Assembly (NCBI GenBank): GCA_030428105.1
Contig: JAUIBE010000011.1
Coordinates: 1-64,000 of the forward strand
Reading direction: 5' to 3'
DNA length: 64,000 nt
Origin: Gammaproteobacteria bacterium
Lineage (GTDB): Bacteria > Pseudomonadota > Gammaproteobacteria > Xanthomonadales > SZUA-36
The position numbers and the translations under genes were made by a program. The notes under the pieces were generated by a model that made no database searches, was not told the DNA's origin, and was given only the letters and a program-made list of their open reading frames with translations. Numbering within the stretch: the stretch's first letter is position 1; each line of letters opens with the position of its first letter. Positions 23,440 through 38,368 of this stretch are shown one piece after another.

Positions 23440-25164
23440 ATGACCATCGCAGCGCCGTACGGCGGAGAACTAAAAGACCTTTACGCAGCTCCCGAAGCAC
23501 AGGAAGCCCTCAAAACCCGCGCGGGCGGCCTGCCCTCTTGGAATCTTACCGGCCGCCAGCTGTGTGACGTGGAACTGCTGCTTTGCGGTGGCTTCTCGCC
23601 GCTGGAAGGCTTCCTGGGTCGCGCCGACTACGAATCCGTCTGCAAGGACATGCGCCTGGCCGATGGCACCCTGTGGCCCATCCCCATCACCCTGGATGTC
23701 AGTGACAAGTTTGCCGAGGGCGTTTCCGCCGGCGACGCGGTTGCCCTGCGCGACCCGGAAGGCGTGATTATCGCCGTGCTGGAAGTGGAAGACGCCTGGT
23801 CACCTGACCGCAACCAGGAAGCGCGCGAAGTCTATGGCACCGAGGATGCCCTGCACCCGGCTGTCGATTTCCTGCTGAACCGCTCCGGCACCGTTTACCT
23901 GGGCGGCAAGCTGAAAGGCCTGCAACCGCCCACCCACTACGATTGCAAACACCTTCGCCACTCCCCGGCAGAATTGCGCGCGCAGTTTGAAAAGCTTGGC
24001 TGGCGCCGCGTGGTGGCCTTCCAGACCCGTAACCCGATGCACCGCGCGCACCAGGAACTGACTTTCCGCGCCGCGCGCGACACCCAGGCCAACCTGCTGA
24101 TCCACCCGGTGGTGGGCATGACCAAGCCGGGCGATATCGATTACCTCACTCGCGTACGCTGCTATGAAGCCATCCTGGGTCGTTACCCGGAACAGACCAC
24201 CGCGCTCAGCCTGCTGCCGCTGGCCATGCGCATGGGCGGCCCGCGCGAGGCGCTGTGGCACGCCATCATTCGCCGCAACTACGGCTGCACCCACATGATT
24301 GTCGGCCGCGACCACGCCGGCCCGGGCAAAGACAGCAACGGCAACCCGTTTTACGGCCCGTTCGACGCCCAGGAACTGCTGGCCAAACACGAGGACGAGA
24401 TCGGCATCGAGATGGTGCCCTTCCAGGCCATGGTTTACGTGGAAGACCGCGCCCAGTACGTGCCGGCCACCGAGATCGAGGAAGGCGAAAAGGTGCTCGA
24501 CCTCAGCGGCACCGAACTGCGTCGCCGCCTGTACGAAGGCCTCGACATACCGCAGTGGTTCACTTTCCCCGAGGTTACCGATGAACTGCGCCGCAGCTAC
24601 CCGCCGCGCTCCGAGCAGGGCTTCACGGTGTTCTTCACCGGCCTGTCAGGCGCCGGCAAATCGACCATCGCCAACGTGCTGATGATCAAGCTGCGCGAGA
24701 TGGGCGACCGCCCCGTGACGCTGCTGGACGGCGATATCGTGCGCAAGAACCTGTCTTCCGAGCTGGGCTTTTCCGAGGAGCACCGCAATCTCAACGTGCT
24801 GCGAATCGGCTTCGTGGCCAGCGAAATCACCAAGAACGGTGGCGTGGCCATCTGCGCACCGATTGCGCCCTACAAGGACATCCGTCGCCAGGTGCGCAAC
24901 GAGATTGAACCGCTGGGCGGTTTCCTCGAAGTGTTCGTGGCCACTTCCCTGGAAGTGTGCGAAGAACGCGACCGCAAAGGACTGTACGCAGCAGCGCGGC
25001 GCGGCGAGATCAAGAACTTCACCGGCATCGACGACCCCTACGAGGCGCCGGAAAATGCCGAGGTGGTGATCGACACCGAGCAACTGTCCCCAGACGAGGC
25101 GGCGCTGAAGATTATCCTCAAGCTGGAAAGCATGGGGCTGATTGCGGTTCGCACCGAAGCCTAA
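23440..25164 (+). CDS. sat-cysC: Bifunctional sulfate adenylyltransferase / APS kinase (PAPS synthetase)
   Basis: Fusion of 574 aa that activates sulfate to APS and then to PAPS. Residues 1-~390 are a Sat-type ATP sulfurylase: PUA-like N-terminus, QTRNPMHRAHQELT nucleotide-binding motif and GRDHAGPGKDSNGNPFYGP. From residue ~401 the APS kinase follows: P-loop GLSGAGKST, DGDIVRKNL, GFVASEITKNGG and FVATSLEVCEERDRKGLY. The fused Sat-CysC order replaces the CysDN plus CysC system of enterics. The start at 23440 is chosen because the upstream in-frame stretch overlaps a TATAAT box at 23401 and has no homology. No PAPS reductase or sulfotransferase lies nearby, so whether PAPS feeds assimilation or sulfation is open. 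Confidence 0.95.
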   Translation: MTIAAPYGGELKDLYAAPEAQEALKTRAGGLPSWNLTGRQLCDVELLLCGGFSPLEGFLGRADYESVCKDMRLADGTLWPIPITLDVSDKFAEGVSAGDAVALRDPEGVIIAVLEVEDAWSPDRNQEAREVYGTEDALHPAVDFLLNRSGTVYLGGKLKGLQPPTHYDCKHLRHSPAELRAQFEKLGWRRVVAFQTRNPMHRAHQELTFRAARDTQANLLIHPVVGMTKPGDIDYLTRVRCYEAILGRYPEQTTALSLLPLAMRMGGPREALWHAIIRRNYGCTHMIVGRDHAGPGKDSNGNPFYGPFDAQELLAKHEDEIGIEMVPFQAMVYVEDRAQYVPATEIEEGEKVLDLSGTELRRRLYEGLDIPQWFTFPEVTDELRRSYPPRSEQGFTVFFTGLSGAGKSTIANVLMIKLREMGDRPVTLLDGDIVRKNLSSELGFSEEHRNLNVLRIGFVASEITKNGGVAICAPIAPYKDIRRQVRNEIEPLGGFLEVFVATSLEVCEERDRKGLYAAARRGEIKNFTGIDDPYEAPENAEVVIDTEQLSPDEAALKIILKLESMGLIAVRTEA

Positions 25165-25184
25165 ATACGCTTTAATAACAGGCC

Positions 25185-26594
25185 ATGAATGCCATCGTCA
25201 CCACGCTGATCGCCTACCAGGTCCTGCTGCTGGGCATCGGCTGGTGGGCGAGCCGGCGAAACCAGGACTGCGAAGACTACTACCTGGGCGGGCGCCAACT
25301 GGGCGGCGTGGTTGCCGCCCTCAGCGCCTCGGCCAGTTCCTCTTCCGCCTGGAGCCTGCTGGGCGTAAGCGGTGCGGCCTTTGCCTGGGGCCTGCCCGCC
25401 ATCTGGCTGATTCCGGCCACGCTTTCCGGGTTCATCATCAACTGGTGCTGGATCGCGCCCCGGTTGCGCCGCCAGAGCCGCGAAAGCGGCGCGGTCACGC
25501 TCACCGAGTTCCTGGCGGGGCCGCGTGGCGACCCGGCGCGCAAGCCTATCCTGTGGCTGGGCTCCATCGTCATCCTGTTTTCTTTCTCCTTTTACGTGGC
25601 CTCGCAGTTCCAGGCCGCCGGCACCACGTTTGCAGCGGTGCTGGAGATTCCCCAGTCGGTGGCAATCCTTGTCGGTGCCGGCGTCGTTCTGGCCTATGTC
25701 TGGTTGGGCGGCTTCTGGGCCGCCAGCCTGACTGACAGCCTGCAGGGCTTGTTAATGGCGCTTTGTGCGCTGGTGCTGCCGATACTTGCGGTCTCGGCAA
25801 TCGGCGGCATTGACCCCCTGCTCGCCGCACTGGCCTCCGGAGGAACCTCCGAAAGCGGGCTGTGGACCGGCCAGGCCAGCGCCGCAGCCGCCATCGGCTT
25901 CGTGGTGGGCCTGTTTGGTATCGGCCTGGGCTACCCCGGCCAGCCGCACGTGGTGAATCGCTTTATGGCCGCGGAAGACGAGGCCGCCATCAGGCGCGGC
26001 CGCGTGGTGGCCATTGCCTGGGCGGTGGTGATTTATTGCGGCATGGTGCTGCTGGGCTGGTGCGGGCGCATCCTGCTGGAATCACTCGGTGATGGAGAGC
26101 AGTTGCTGTTCGTGCTGGCCGGGTTGTTGCTTCCGGGCGTACTAGCGGGCGTGATGGTCTCAGCCATCCTGTCGGCCATCATGTCCACCGCCGACAGCCA
26201 GCTGCTGGTGGCTGCTTCCAGCGCCAGCCACGACCTCAGTGATGGCCACCCGAACGAGCCGGAAAGCCTGCGCCGGGCGCGCTGGGTAGTGATCGGTGTT
26301 GGTGCCCTGGCCATCGCGCTGGCCGTATTTTTCCCCGAGAAAATCTTCACCCGCGTGCTGTTTGCCTGGCAGGCGCTGGCTGCTTCGTTCGGCCCTTTGC
26401 TGATGGTGACCCTGTGGCGCGGGCCGGTTCTACCCGCATGGAGAGTTGCCGCGTTGTGCACCGGGTTCGTACTCACCGTGGCCCTGAGCTGGACTACCGA
26501 AACCCCGGGAGACTGGCTAGAACGCTACCTGCCGATGACGCTGGCGCTGGCGCTGGCGTGGCTGGGAAGCAGGCCCCAAACGCAAGATTCCTGA
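25185..26594 (+). CDS. Sodium:solute symporter (SSS family, PutP-like)
   Basis: Integral membrane transporter of 469 aa with about 13 hydrophobic segments. SSS features are YYLGGRQLGGVVAALSASASSSSAWSLLG near the N-terminus, GYPGQPHVVNRFMAAEDE in the middle, and LLPGVLAGVMVSAILSAIMSTADSQLLVA, the conserved TM8 sodium-site signature. The family couples sodium entry to uptake of proline, pantothenate, acetate, sugars and others. It follows the PAPS synthetase by 20 nt, so co-expression is likely, but the substrate cannot be told from sequence. Confidence 0.88.
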   Translation: MNAIVTTLIAYQVLLLGIGWWASRRNQDCEDYYLGGRQLGGVVAALSASASSSSAWSLLGVSGAAFAWGLPAIWLIPATLSGFIINWCWIAPRLRRQSRESGAVTLTEFLAGPRGDPARKPILWLGSIVILFSFSFYVASQFQAAGTTFAAVLEIPQSVAILVGAGVVLAYVWLGGFWAASLTDSLQGLLMALCALVLPILAVSAIGGIDPLLAALASGGTSESGLWTGQASAAAAIGFVVGLFGIGLGYPGQPHVVNRFMAAEDEAAIRRGRVVAIAWAVVIYCGMVLLGWCGRILLESLGDGEQLLFVLAGLLLPGVLAGVMVSAILSAIMSTADSQLLVAASSASHDLSDGHPNEPESLRRARWVVIGVGALAIALAVFFPEKIFTRVLFAWQALAASFGPLLMVTLWRGPVLPAWRVAALCTGFVLTVALSWTTETPGDWLERYLPMTLALALAWLGSRPQTQDS

Positions 26595-26609
26595 TCAATA
26601 AAAAACCGC

Positions 26610-26638
26610 TTGCGCGGATATTGGCATGGTGTTATAGT
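26610..26638 (+). promoter_or_regulatory. Sigma-70 promoter of the GntR/ABC operon
   Basis: TTGCGC (26610-26615) and TATAGT (26633-26638) with a 17-bp spacer. The first ATG of the operon is at 26675, giving a leader of about 30 nt. This is the best sigma-70-type promoter I can see in the window. Confidence 0.7.
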
Positions 26639-26648
26639 TCACTACAAC
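26631..26648 (+). promoter_or_regulatory. Palindromic operator over the -10 box, probably for the GntR regulator
   Basis: GTTATAGTTCACTACAAC is an 18-bp dyad in which 7 of 9 base pairs are complementary (GTT.TAGT..ACTA.AAC). It contains the -10 hexamer and the predicted transcription start. YtrA-subfamily GntR proteins usually repress their own ABC operons from such sites. Confidence 0.6.
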
Positions 26649-26674
26649 ACCAACGCGATTGTTTGGAATCAGCC

Positions 26675-27010
26675 ATGATCAGGATGTTCAAAAACCCGAA
26701 CCGCACCACCCGCCAGTCACGCCCACGGCGTATCTCCAACTCCCTGGCCATTTTTGCAGCGCTGATGCTGCTGGCCAGCACCCAGGTGGGACCGAACATT
26801 TCCGGCGAGCCGGCTCCGGCCGAATTGATGCAGGCCGGCGTGGTTGAGCAGACGCTTTCAACCGCTTCCGCGACGGGCAACACAGCCGACCCGGCGCCGT
26901 CCGAATCAGCCGAAACGATGGACACAGCAGCTTCGCTGCCCGCTTCGACCGCGGGCAAGAAAAACCGCAAGAGCGGCCTGAAGTTCAACCTGTTCCTGAT
27001 TCGCGGCTAG
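26675..27010 (+). CDS. Small membrane-anchored protein of unknown function heading the ABC operon
   Basis: Unrecognised protein of 111 aa. A basic N-terminus (about residues 1-24, rich in Arg and Asn) is followed by a hydrophobic stretch (LAIFAALMLLAST), then an Ala/Ser/Glu/Pro-rich linker and a basic tail (AGKKNRKSGLKFNLFLIRG). This looks like a signal anchor with a low-complexity extracytoplasmic part and a short positively charged end. It is the first gene after the promoter/operator and ends 13 nt before the GntR gene, so it is part of this operon. It could be a substrate, accessory or envelope-stress peptide of the ABC system; nothing in the sequence decides which. Confidence 0.65.
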   Translation: MIRMFKNPNRTTRQSRPRRISNSLAIFAALMLLASTQVGPNISGEPAPAELMQAGVVEQTLSTASATGNTADPAPSESAETMDTAASLPASTAGKKNRKSGLKFNLFLIRG

Positions 27011-27023
27011 CGTTCAACCCGGC

Positions 27024-27386
27024 ATGTCCACCCAATGGAATGACAGCCAGCCGATTTACTGGCAGCTGAAAGAGCGCACCATCGCAATGATTCTCGATGG
27101 CACGCTCGACGAGGGCGATGCCCTGCCCTCGGTCCGCACGGTGGCCTCGGAGCTGCAGCTCAACCCGATCACGGTTTCCAAGTCGTACCAGGCGCTGGTC
27201 GACGATGGCCTGGTCGAGAAGCGACGCGGGCTGGGCATGTTCGTTTGCGATGGCGCGCGCGCCAAGCTGGTGGCTTCAGAGCGTGACAAGTTCCTCAACG
27301 AGGAGTGGCCGGCCACCGTCAACCGTATCGAACAGCTGGGCCTGGACGCCGAAGCCCTGCTGCGAAAACTTGCCGACAAGAACTGA
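27024..27386 (+). CDS. GntR-family regulator, YtrA subfamily
   Basis: Small regulator of 120 aa: a GntR winged helix (PIYWQLKERTIAMILDGTLDEGDALPSVRTVA, then LNPITVSKSYQALVDDGLVEKRRGLGMFV) followed by a short, mainly helical tail of about 45 residues with no ligand-binding domain of the FadR or HutC type. This architecture defines YtrA-type regulators, which control adjacent ABC transporters. It lies 16 nt before the ATPase gene. Its likely operator is the dyad at 26631. Confidence 0.9.
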   Translation: MSTQWNDSQPIYWQLKERTIAMILDGTLDEGDALPSVRTVASELQLNPITVSKSYQALVDDGLVEKRRGLGMFVCDGARAKLVASERDKFLNEEWPATVNRIEQLGLDAEALLRKLADKN

Positions 27387-27402
27387 GACCCCAAGAGCAG
27401 CC

Positions 27403-28329
27403 ATGACCGCAAGCATCGACAACACCGGTTCCATCATTTCCGCCCGCGGGCTGACCAAGCGCTACGGCCGCACCGCCGCGGTGGACAACATTGACCTGGA
27501 CATTCCCGCCGGGCGCATCATTGGCCTGATCGGCCCCAACGGCGCAGGCAAAACCACCGCGCTCAAAGCAATCCTGGGTCTCGCTACCTTTGACGGGGAG
27601 TTGCGGGTCCTGGGCCTGGATCCTTCAAAACAGCGCGCCCAGTTGATGGAAGACGTTTGCTTTATTGCTGACGTGGCCGTGCTGCCGCGCTGGATCCGCG
27701 TCTGGCAATTGATTGACCTCACCGAGAAAATCCACCCGCGCTTCAGTCGCGAGCGCTGCATGGAATACCTGTCGCGCACCAAGATCCAGCAGGACAAAAA
27801 GGTCAAGCACCTCTCCAAGGGCATGGTGGCGCAGTTGCACCTGGCCCTGGTGATGTCCATCGACGCGCGCTTGCTGGTGCTGGATGAGCCGACTCTGGGC
27901 CTGGATATTCTTTACCGCAAGTCGTTTTATTCCAACCTGTTGAACGACTATTTCGACGAGGAACGGACGATTTTGATCACCACCCACCAGGTGGAAGAGA
28001 TCGAACACATTCTTACCGACCTGCTGTTCATCCAGAATGGCAAGATCGCGCTCAACACCAGCATGGAAGAAGTGGAATCACGCTATTGCGAGGTCATGGT
28101 CGTGCCCGACCGCGCTGCCGAAGCGCGCGCCCTGTGCCCGATGAATGAGCGCCAGGTATTCGGCCGCCACGTATTCCTGTTCCGCGACCGCGACCGGGCC
28201 ACGCTTCGTGAGCTTGGCGAGCTTCACACCCCCAGCGTGGCCGACCTGTTTGTCGCCACCATGGAAGATGGTGAAGCCCAGGTGGCCGCAGCCACCCAGG
28301 CGGGCGCTGCGCAGGGAGGTGCCGCATGA
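27403..28329 (+). CDS. ABC transporter ATP-binding protein (YtrB-like)
   Basis: ATPase of 308 aa: Walker A GLIGPNGAGKTTALKAILG, a Q-loop region, a signature HLSKGMVAQLHLALVM (LSKGM in place of LSGGQ), Walker B LLVLDEPTLGLDILYRK and the switch histidine in ITTHQVEEIEH. A roughly 80-residue C-terminal extension carries the tail HTPSVADLFVATM typical of drug/antibiotic-type exporters. The start ATG at 27403 follows GAGCAG. Its stop overlaps the permease start by 4 nt. Function is probably export or envelope-stress response, as in YtrB-type systems. Confidence 0.92.
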   Translation: MTASIDNTGSIISARGLTKRYGRTAAVDNIDLDIPAGRIIGLIGPNGAGKTTALKAILGLATFDGELRVLGLDPSKQRAQLMEDVCFIADVAVLPRWIRVWQLIDLTEKIHPRFSRERCMEYLSRTKIQQDKKVKHLSKGMVAQLHLALVMSIDARLLVLDEPTLGLDILYRKSFYSNLLNDYFDEERTILITTHQVEEIEHILTDLLFIQNGKIALNTSMEEVESRYCEVMVVPDRAAEARALCPMNERQVFGRHVFLFRDRDRATLRELGELHTPSVADLFVATMEDGEAQVAAATQAGAAQGGAA

Positions 28330-29276
28330 ACCGCCTCCTGGCCCTGATGCAACGCGAGTTCTGGGAGAACAAGGGCGCCTTCCGCACCACTCCGCTGGTG
28401 ATTGGCGGGATCTACGTCCTCGGCGCGCTGATGATGATTTTCACCACCGCGCATATCGACAACGAGCTCTACACCTTCAAGGAATCGGTGCGCTTCGCTG
28501 CGCAGCAACCCGAGGAACTGCGCTCGCAGGTGCTTTACCAGGGCCTGCTGGCCAGCTCCGTGTTCTTCACCATCGTGATGTGGTTCGTGGTGTTCTTCTA
28601 CCTGCTGGGCGCGCTTTACGACGACCGCAAGGACCGCAGCATCCTGTTCTGGAAATCGTTGCCGGCCTCCGACACGCTGACCCTGGTTTCCAAGCTGCTG
28701 ATGGCGATGGTGGTGGCCCCCGCGGCATTCCTCGCCGCGCTGATCGTGACGCACCTGGTGATCGCGATCATCGCCTCGCTGATGATCCTGGCGGTGGACC
28801 AGAACCCGTGGACCCTGTTCCTGAGCGTCTCCCAGCCAATCAAGGCCTGGTCGCTGATTGGCCTGACTTACCTGGCACAGTCGATCTGGGCCTTACCCCT
28901 GTTCGGATGGCTGCTGCTGGTGTCATCTTTTGCGCCGAGGCTGCCACTGCTGTTCGCAGTGCTACCGCCGCTGATCATTTCCGGCCTGCAAACCTGGATC
29001 GGCTTCCTCCGCACCTTCACATTTGAAAACAATCTGTGGGGTGTGATTGGGCGCTGGTTCGCTCACAGCCCGGCCATCATGAGCGTGCAAATCGACGATG
29101 ATGATGGCGGCAACGTGGCACTGGGTGCGCCAGTGGTCGACGGCTTCGACCACGCGATTACCGTGATGAATATCTTCGACCGGCTGCTGAGCCTGGAGAT
29201 GCTGGCGGGGCTGGTGGTTGCCGTGGTGTTCCTGGCCGGAGCCCTGTGGTTCAGGCACCGCGCGACGGATAATTGA
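28326..29276 (+). CDS. ABC transporter permease (ABC-2-like)
   Basis: Membrane protein of 316 aa with about six hydrophobic segments. It begins with the short cytoplasmic MNRLLALMQREFWENKGAF typical of ABC-2 permeases. A large exposed segment lies between TM1 and TM2, and the motif LYDDRKDRSILFWKSLPASD is highly characteristic of permeases paired with YtrA/GntR regulators. Its ATG overlaps the ATPase stop (ATGA). It is the last gene of the operon. Confidence 0.9.
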   Translation: MNRLLALMQREFWENKGAFRTTPLVIGGIYVLGALMMIFTTAHIDNELYTFKESVRFAAQQPEELRSQVLYQGLLASSVFFTIVMWFVVFFYLLGALYDDRKDRSILFWKSLPASDTLTLVSKLLMAMVVAPAAFLAALIVTHLVIAIIASLMILAVDQNPWTLFLSVSQPIKAWSLIGLTYLAQSIWALPLFGWLLLVSSFAPRLPLLFAVLPPLIISGLQTWIGFLRTFTFENNLWGVIGRWFAHSPAIMSVQIDDDDGGNVALGAPVVDGFDHAITVMNIFDRLLSLEMLAGLVVAVVFLAGALWFRHRATDN

Positions 29277-29316
29277 TGACCAGGATGGGCCTTCCATGGC
29301 CCACCTGGATCTCGGC

Positions 29317-29377
29317 TTTGAAAAGCGTGGTTTTCAAAACCTCGCGGCCTCCGGCCGTTGGGGCATCCCTGCCCCAA
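29317..29377 (+). repeat. Degenerate relative of the three-way-junction repeat, copy F
   Basis: Two adjacent perfect hairpins match the P2-P3 arrangement of the repeat family: CGGCC-TCC-GGCCG (29345-29357) and TTGGGGCA-TCCC-TGCCCCAA (29358-29377), the latter with the family's CA-TCCC-TG loop. Just upstream is a third perfect hairpin, TTTGAAAA/TTTTCAAA (29317-29324 and 29331-29338). I cannot find a convincing long closing stem. It lies between two convergent genes, the ABC permease and fumC. Confidence 0.5.
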
Positions 29378-29432
29378 GTCCTCGACCAGGCCTTTCGTCT
29401 CTCGAGGGAGCGGGCTTCAGACCGCGAATTTC

Positions 29433-30818
<1,386 letters not shown>

Positions 30819-30905
30819 TCCTGGCTCCGGAGGTTCAAATTCTGCTGCAAATTATATGCGGGTTAAGTGCCAGGTTTTCTATGGGCTTCGTTTTCCACAG
30901 AGAGA

Positions 30906-32627
<1,722 letters not shown>

Positions 32628-32806
32628 ACCAACTGAAATTCAACAAAAGCCTTGATTCCGGGGCATTTGCTGCCACATTTGAATGAAGCCGCGCCGTCTG
32701 CGGAGAAGGCAACCGAATCGCTTGTGAAACGTTATAATGTGCGGCCGCGCAGCGTGCAAAAATCCGCGAACCGGGAACCCGTCGAACAACAACGCCGATT
32801 GAGACC

Positions 32807-35632
<2,826 letters not shown>

Positions 35633-35667
35633 CCCGGCCGGATGTTACCCAGGAGAGAACCAGAGCA

Positions 35668-36879
35668 ATGAGTCAAGAGGTCAAAGTCCCCGTCCTGCCA
35701 GAGTCCGTGGAAGACGCCATCGTTTCCGCCTGGCACAAGAAACCCGGGGAAGCCGTCGCACGGGATGAAAACCTGGTCGACCTGGAAACCGACAAGGTGG
35801 TGCTGGAAGTGCCCTCGCCGGTCGATGGTGTGCTGGGCGAAATCCGCGCTGAAGAAGGCGCTACCGTGACCAGCGGTGATGTTATCGCCGTGCTGGAAGA
35901 AGGCCAGGCTGCCGCTGCCGAGGAGAAATCCGGCGATTCCGAAAAGGAGCCGGCTGAAGAGGCTGCGGCGGAAGAGCCTGCCGAGCCATCAGCCAAGGAG
36001 GCTGCAAGCGAGGCGCCGGCTGAAACGCAAAAATCAGAGTCCGGCAAGGGCGGCCTCAGCCCTTCGGCGCGTCGTTTGGCCGAGGAAGAAAAAGTCGACC
36101 CAGGCCAGGTGCCCGGCACCGGCCGCGGTGGGCGCGTCACCAAGGGTGATGTGATCCAGTTCCTCAAGGGTTCAGGTTCGCGCACGGAAGAGCGAGTCAA
36201 GATGACCCGCCTGCGCAGCCGTATTGCCGAGCGCCTGAAAGAGGCCCAGAACACCGCCGCCATTCTCACCTCGTTCAACGAGGTCGATCTCAAGGCGGTG
36301 ATGGACCTGCGCCGCAAACACCAGGAAGAATTTACCGCCAAGCACGGGGTGAAGCTGGGCTTCATGTCGTTCTTCGTCAAGGCCTGCTGCGACGCGCTGC
36401 GCAAATACCCCGTGGTCAACGCCTCGGTGGATGGCGACGAGATCATCTACCACGGCTACCAGGATATTGGTATCGCGGTTTCCACCGAACGCGGCCTGAT
36501 GGTGCCCATTCTGCGCAATGCGGAGTCCATGGGACTGGCGGAAATCGAAAGCTCCATTCGCCACTACGCCGACCAGGCCCGTGAAGGCAAGATTGCGCTG
36601 GAAGACCTGCAAGGCGGCACCTTCACCATCACCAACGGCGGCGTGTTCGGCTCGCTGATCTCCACCCCGCTGATCAACCCGCCACAAAGCGCCATCCTGG
36701 GCATGCACAACATCCAGGAACGACCGGTGGTGGTTGACGGCGAAATCGTGGTGCGGCCGATGATGTATATCGCACTCAGTTATGACCACCGGATCATCGA
36801 CGGGCGCGAGGCCGTGCTCTTCCTGGTGGCGGTCAAGGAAGCCCTGGAAGACCCCTCCAGGCTTCTACTCGGAATTTAA
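35668..36879 (+). CDS. sucB: Dihydrolipoyllysine succinyltransferase (2-oxoglutarate dehydrogenase E2)
   Basis: Core of the 2-oxoglutarate dehydrogenase complex, 403 aa. The lipoyl domain carries Lys43 in [15 protein letters not shown] Glu/Ala-rich flexible linker (residues ~80-125) leads to the E1/E3-binding domain ([31 protein letters not shown] region). The catalytic domain ends with [16 protein letters not shown], whose His and Asp form the active site. It lies 35 nt after sucA with an AGGAGAG ribosome-binding site. Confidence 0.98.
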   Translation: MSQEVKVPVLPESVEDAIVSAWHKKPGEAVARDENLVDLETDKVVLEVPSPVDGVLGEIRAEEGATVTSGDVIAVLEEGQAAAAEEKSGDSEKEPAEEAAAEEPAEPSAKEAASEAPAETQKSESGKGGLSPSARRLAEEEKVDPGQVPGTGRGGRVTKGDVIQFLKGSGSRTEERVKMTRLRSRIAERLKEAQNTAAILTSFNEVDLKAVMDLRRKHQEEFTAKHGVKLGFMSFFVKACCDALRKYPVVNASVDGDEIIYHGYQDIGIAVSTERGLMVPILRNAESMGLAEIESSIRHYADQAREGKIALEDLQGGTFTITNGGVFGSLISTPLINPPQSAILGMHNIQERPVVVDGEIVVRPMMYIALSYDHRIIDGREAVLFLVAVKEALEDPSRLLLGI

Positions 36880-36904
36880 GTCAAGGATTAAAGAGAAATT
36901 TTAA

Positions 36905-38332
36905 ATGTCTGATAAATATGATGTAATCGTCATCGGTGGCGGGCCCGGCGGCTACGTGGCCGCCATTCGCGCCGCACAGCTTGGCCTGAAAACGGCCTGC
37001 ATCGACAAGTTCACCGGCAAAGACGGCAAAGCCGCCCCGGGCGGCACCTGCCTGAACGTGGGCTGCATTCCCTCCAAGGCCCTGCTGGATTCCAGCAAGC
37101 ACTTCCATCACCTGCAGCACGACTACGCCGACCACGGCATCAACGTCAAAGACGCCTCTATCGACATCAGCAAGATGATTGAGCGCAAGGACGGCGTGGT
37201 GAAAAAGCTCACTGGTGGCGTCAGCCAGCTGTTCAAGGGCAACAAGATCGACTTTTTCCACGGCACCGGCTCACTGGGCGCAGGTCGCAAAGTCACGGTC
37301 AACCCCGCGGATGGCGGCGACGCGCAGGAAATCACAGCAGATAACGTCATCCTGGCGTCTGGTTCTGTGCCCATCTCCATCCCTAACGTGGCGTTTGACG
37401 GCGAGTACATCATCGACAACGAGGGTGCGCTCGACCTCACCGAAACCCCAAAGCGCCTGGGCGTGATCGGCGCCGGCGTCATCGGCCTCGAGCTGGGCTC
37501 GGTGTGGAAGCGCCTGGGTTCTGAAGTCACCCTGCTGGAAGCGATGGATTCCTTCCTGCCTGTTGCAGACGCCGATATTTCCCGCCAGGCCGCGCGCGAG
37601 TTCGGCAAGCAAGGCCTGGACATTCGCCTGGGCACCCTGGTGCGCAGCGCCAGCGTGGTTGATGGCGAGGTGGTAGTGACCCTGGAAGACAAGGATGGCG
37701 AGAGCCAGCTCACCTTCGATCGCCTGCTGGTCTGCGTTGGCCGCAAGGCTTACACCGAAGGACTTCTGCAAGACGGCTCCGGCGTGGAATTGCTGGACAA
37801 CGGCCAGATCAAGGTCGACGACCACTCCCGCACCACTGCCGATGGGGTATGGGCAATCGGCGACTGCGTACGCGGCCCGATGCTGGCCCACAAGGCTTCC
37901 GAAGAAGGTGTGGCGGTGGCCGAGCTGATTGCTGGCAAACCGGCGCACATTCATTTCGATACCGTGCCGTGGGTGATCTACACCGACCCGGAAATCGCCT
38001 GGGTGGGCAAAACCGAGAAGCAGTTGAAGGACGAAGGCGTGGCCTACCGCAGCGGCTCCTTTCCGTTTGCAGCCAACGGCCGGGCGCTGGCCGGCGGCTC
38101 GGGCTCTGGCCTGGTCAAGATGCTGGCCGACGAGGAAACCGACGAAATCCTCGGCGTGCACATCATCGGCACGAACGCCTCCGAGCTCATCTCCGAGTGC
38201 GTGGTGACGATGGAATTCCAGGGCGCCAGCGAAGACCTGGCGCGGATTGTACACGCCCACCCCACCCTGTCCGAGGCGGTGCATGAAGCCGCATTGCACG
38301 TGGACGGGCGCGCTATTCATCGCGGAAATTGA
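36905..38332 (+). CDS. lpdA: Dihydrolipoyl dehydrogenase
   Basis: E3 flavoprotein of 475 aa that reoxidises dihydrolipoamide with NAD. The redox disulfide is Cys49/Cys54 in GGTCLNVGCIPSKALL. FAD- and NAD-binding motifs are VIGGGPGGYVAAI and GVIGAGVIGLELGSVW, and the dimer-interface catalytic His is in HAHPTLSEAVHEAAL. It is 25 nt after sucB and completes a dedicated 2-oxoglutarate dehydrogenase operon. There is no sdh or sucCD gene in the window. Confidence 0.98.
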   Translation: MSDKYDVIVIGGGPGGYVAAIRAAQLGLKTACIDKFTGKDGKAAPGGTCLNVGCIPSKALLDSSKHFHHLQHDYADHGINVKDASIDISKMIERKDGVVKKLTGGVSQLFKGNKIDFFHGTGSLGAGRKVTVNPADGGDAQEITADNVILASGSVPISIPNVAFDGEYIIDNEGALDLTETPKRLGVIGAGVIGLELGSVWKRLGSEVTLLEAMDSFLPVADADISRQAAREFGKQGLDIRLGTLVRSASVVDGEVVVTLEDKDGESQLTFDRLLVCVGRKAYTEGLLQDGSGVELLDNGQIKVDDHSRTTADGVWAIGDCVRGPMLAHKASEEGVAVAELIAGKPAHIHFDTVPWVIYTDPEIAWVGKTEKQLKDEGVAYRSGSFPFAANGRALAGGSGSGLVKMLADEETDEILGVHIIGTNASELISECVVTMEFQGASEDLARIVHAHPTLSEAVHEAALHVDGRAIHRGN

Positions 38333-38357
38333 GTCGCGACGTAACCGTCGTTCCTAC
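38333..38357 (-). repeat. GTAG-type REP palindrome
   Basis: On the minus strand: GTAGGAA, then the perfect hairpin CGACG-GTTA-CGTCG, then CGAC. A GTAG head followed by a short hairpin is the layout of REP elements mobilised by RAYT (TnpA-REP) proteins. It fills the gap between the lpdA stop and the acuI ribosome-binding site. Sequence is unrelated to the three-way-junction repeats. Confidence 0.6.
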
Positions 38358-38368
38358 AGGAAAATGTG

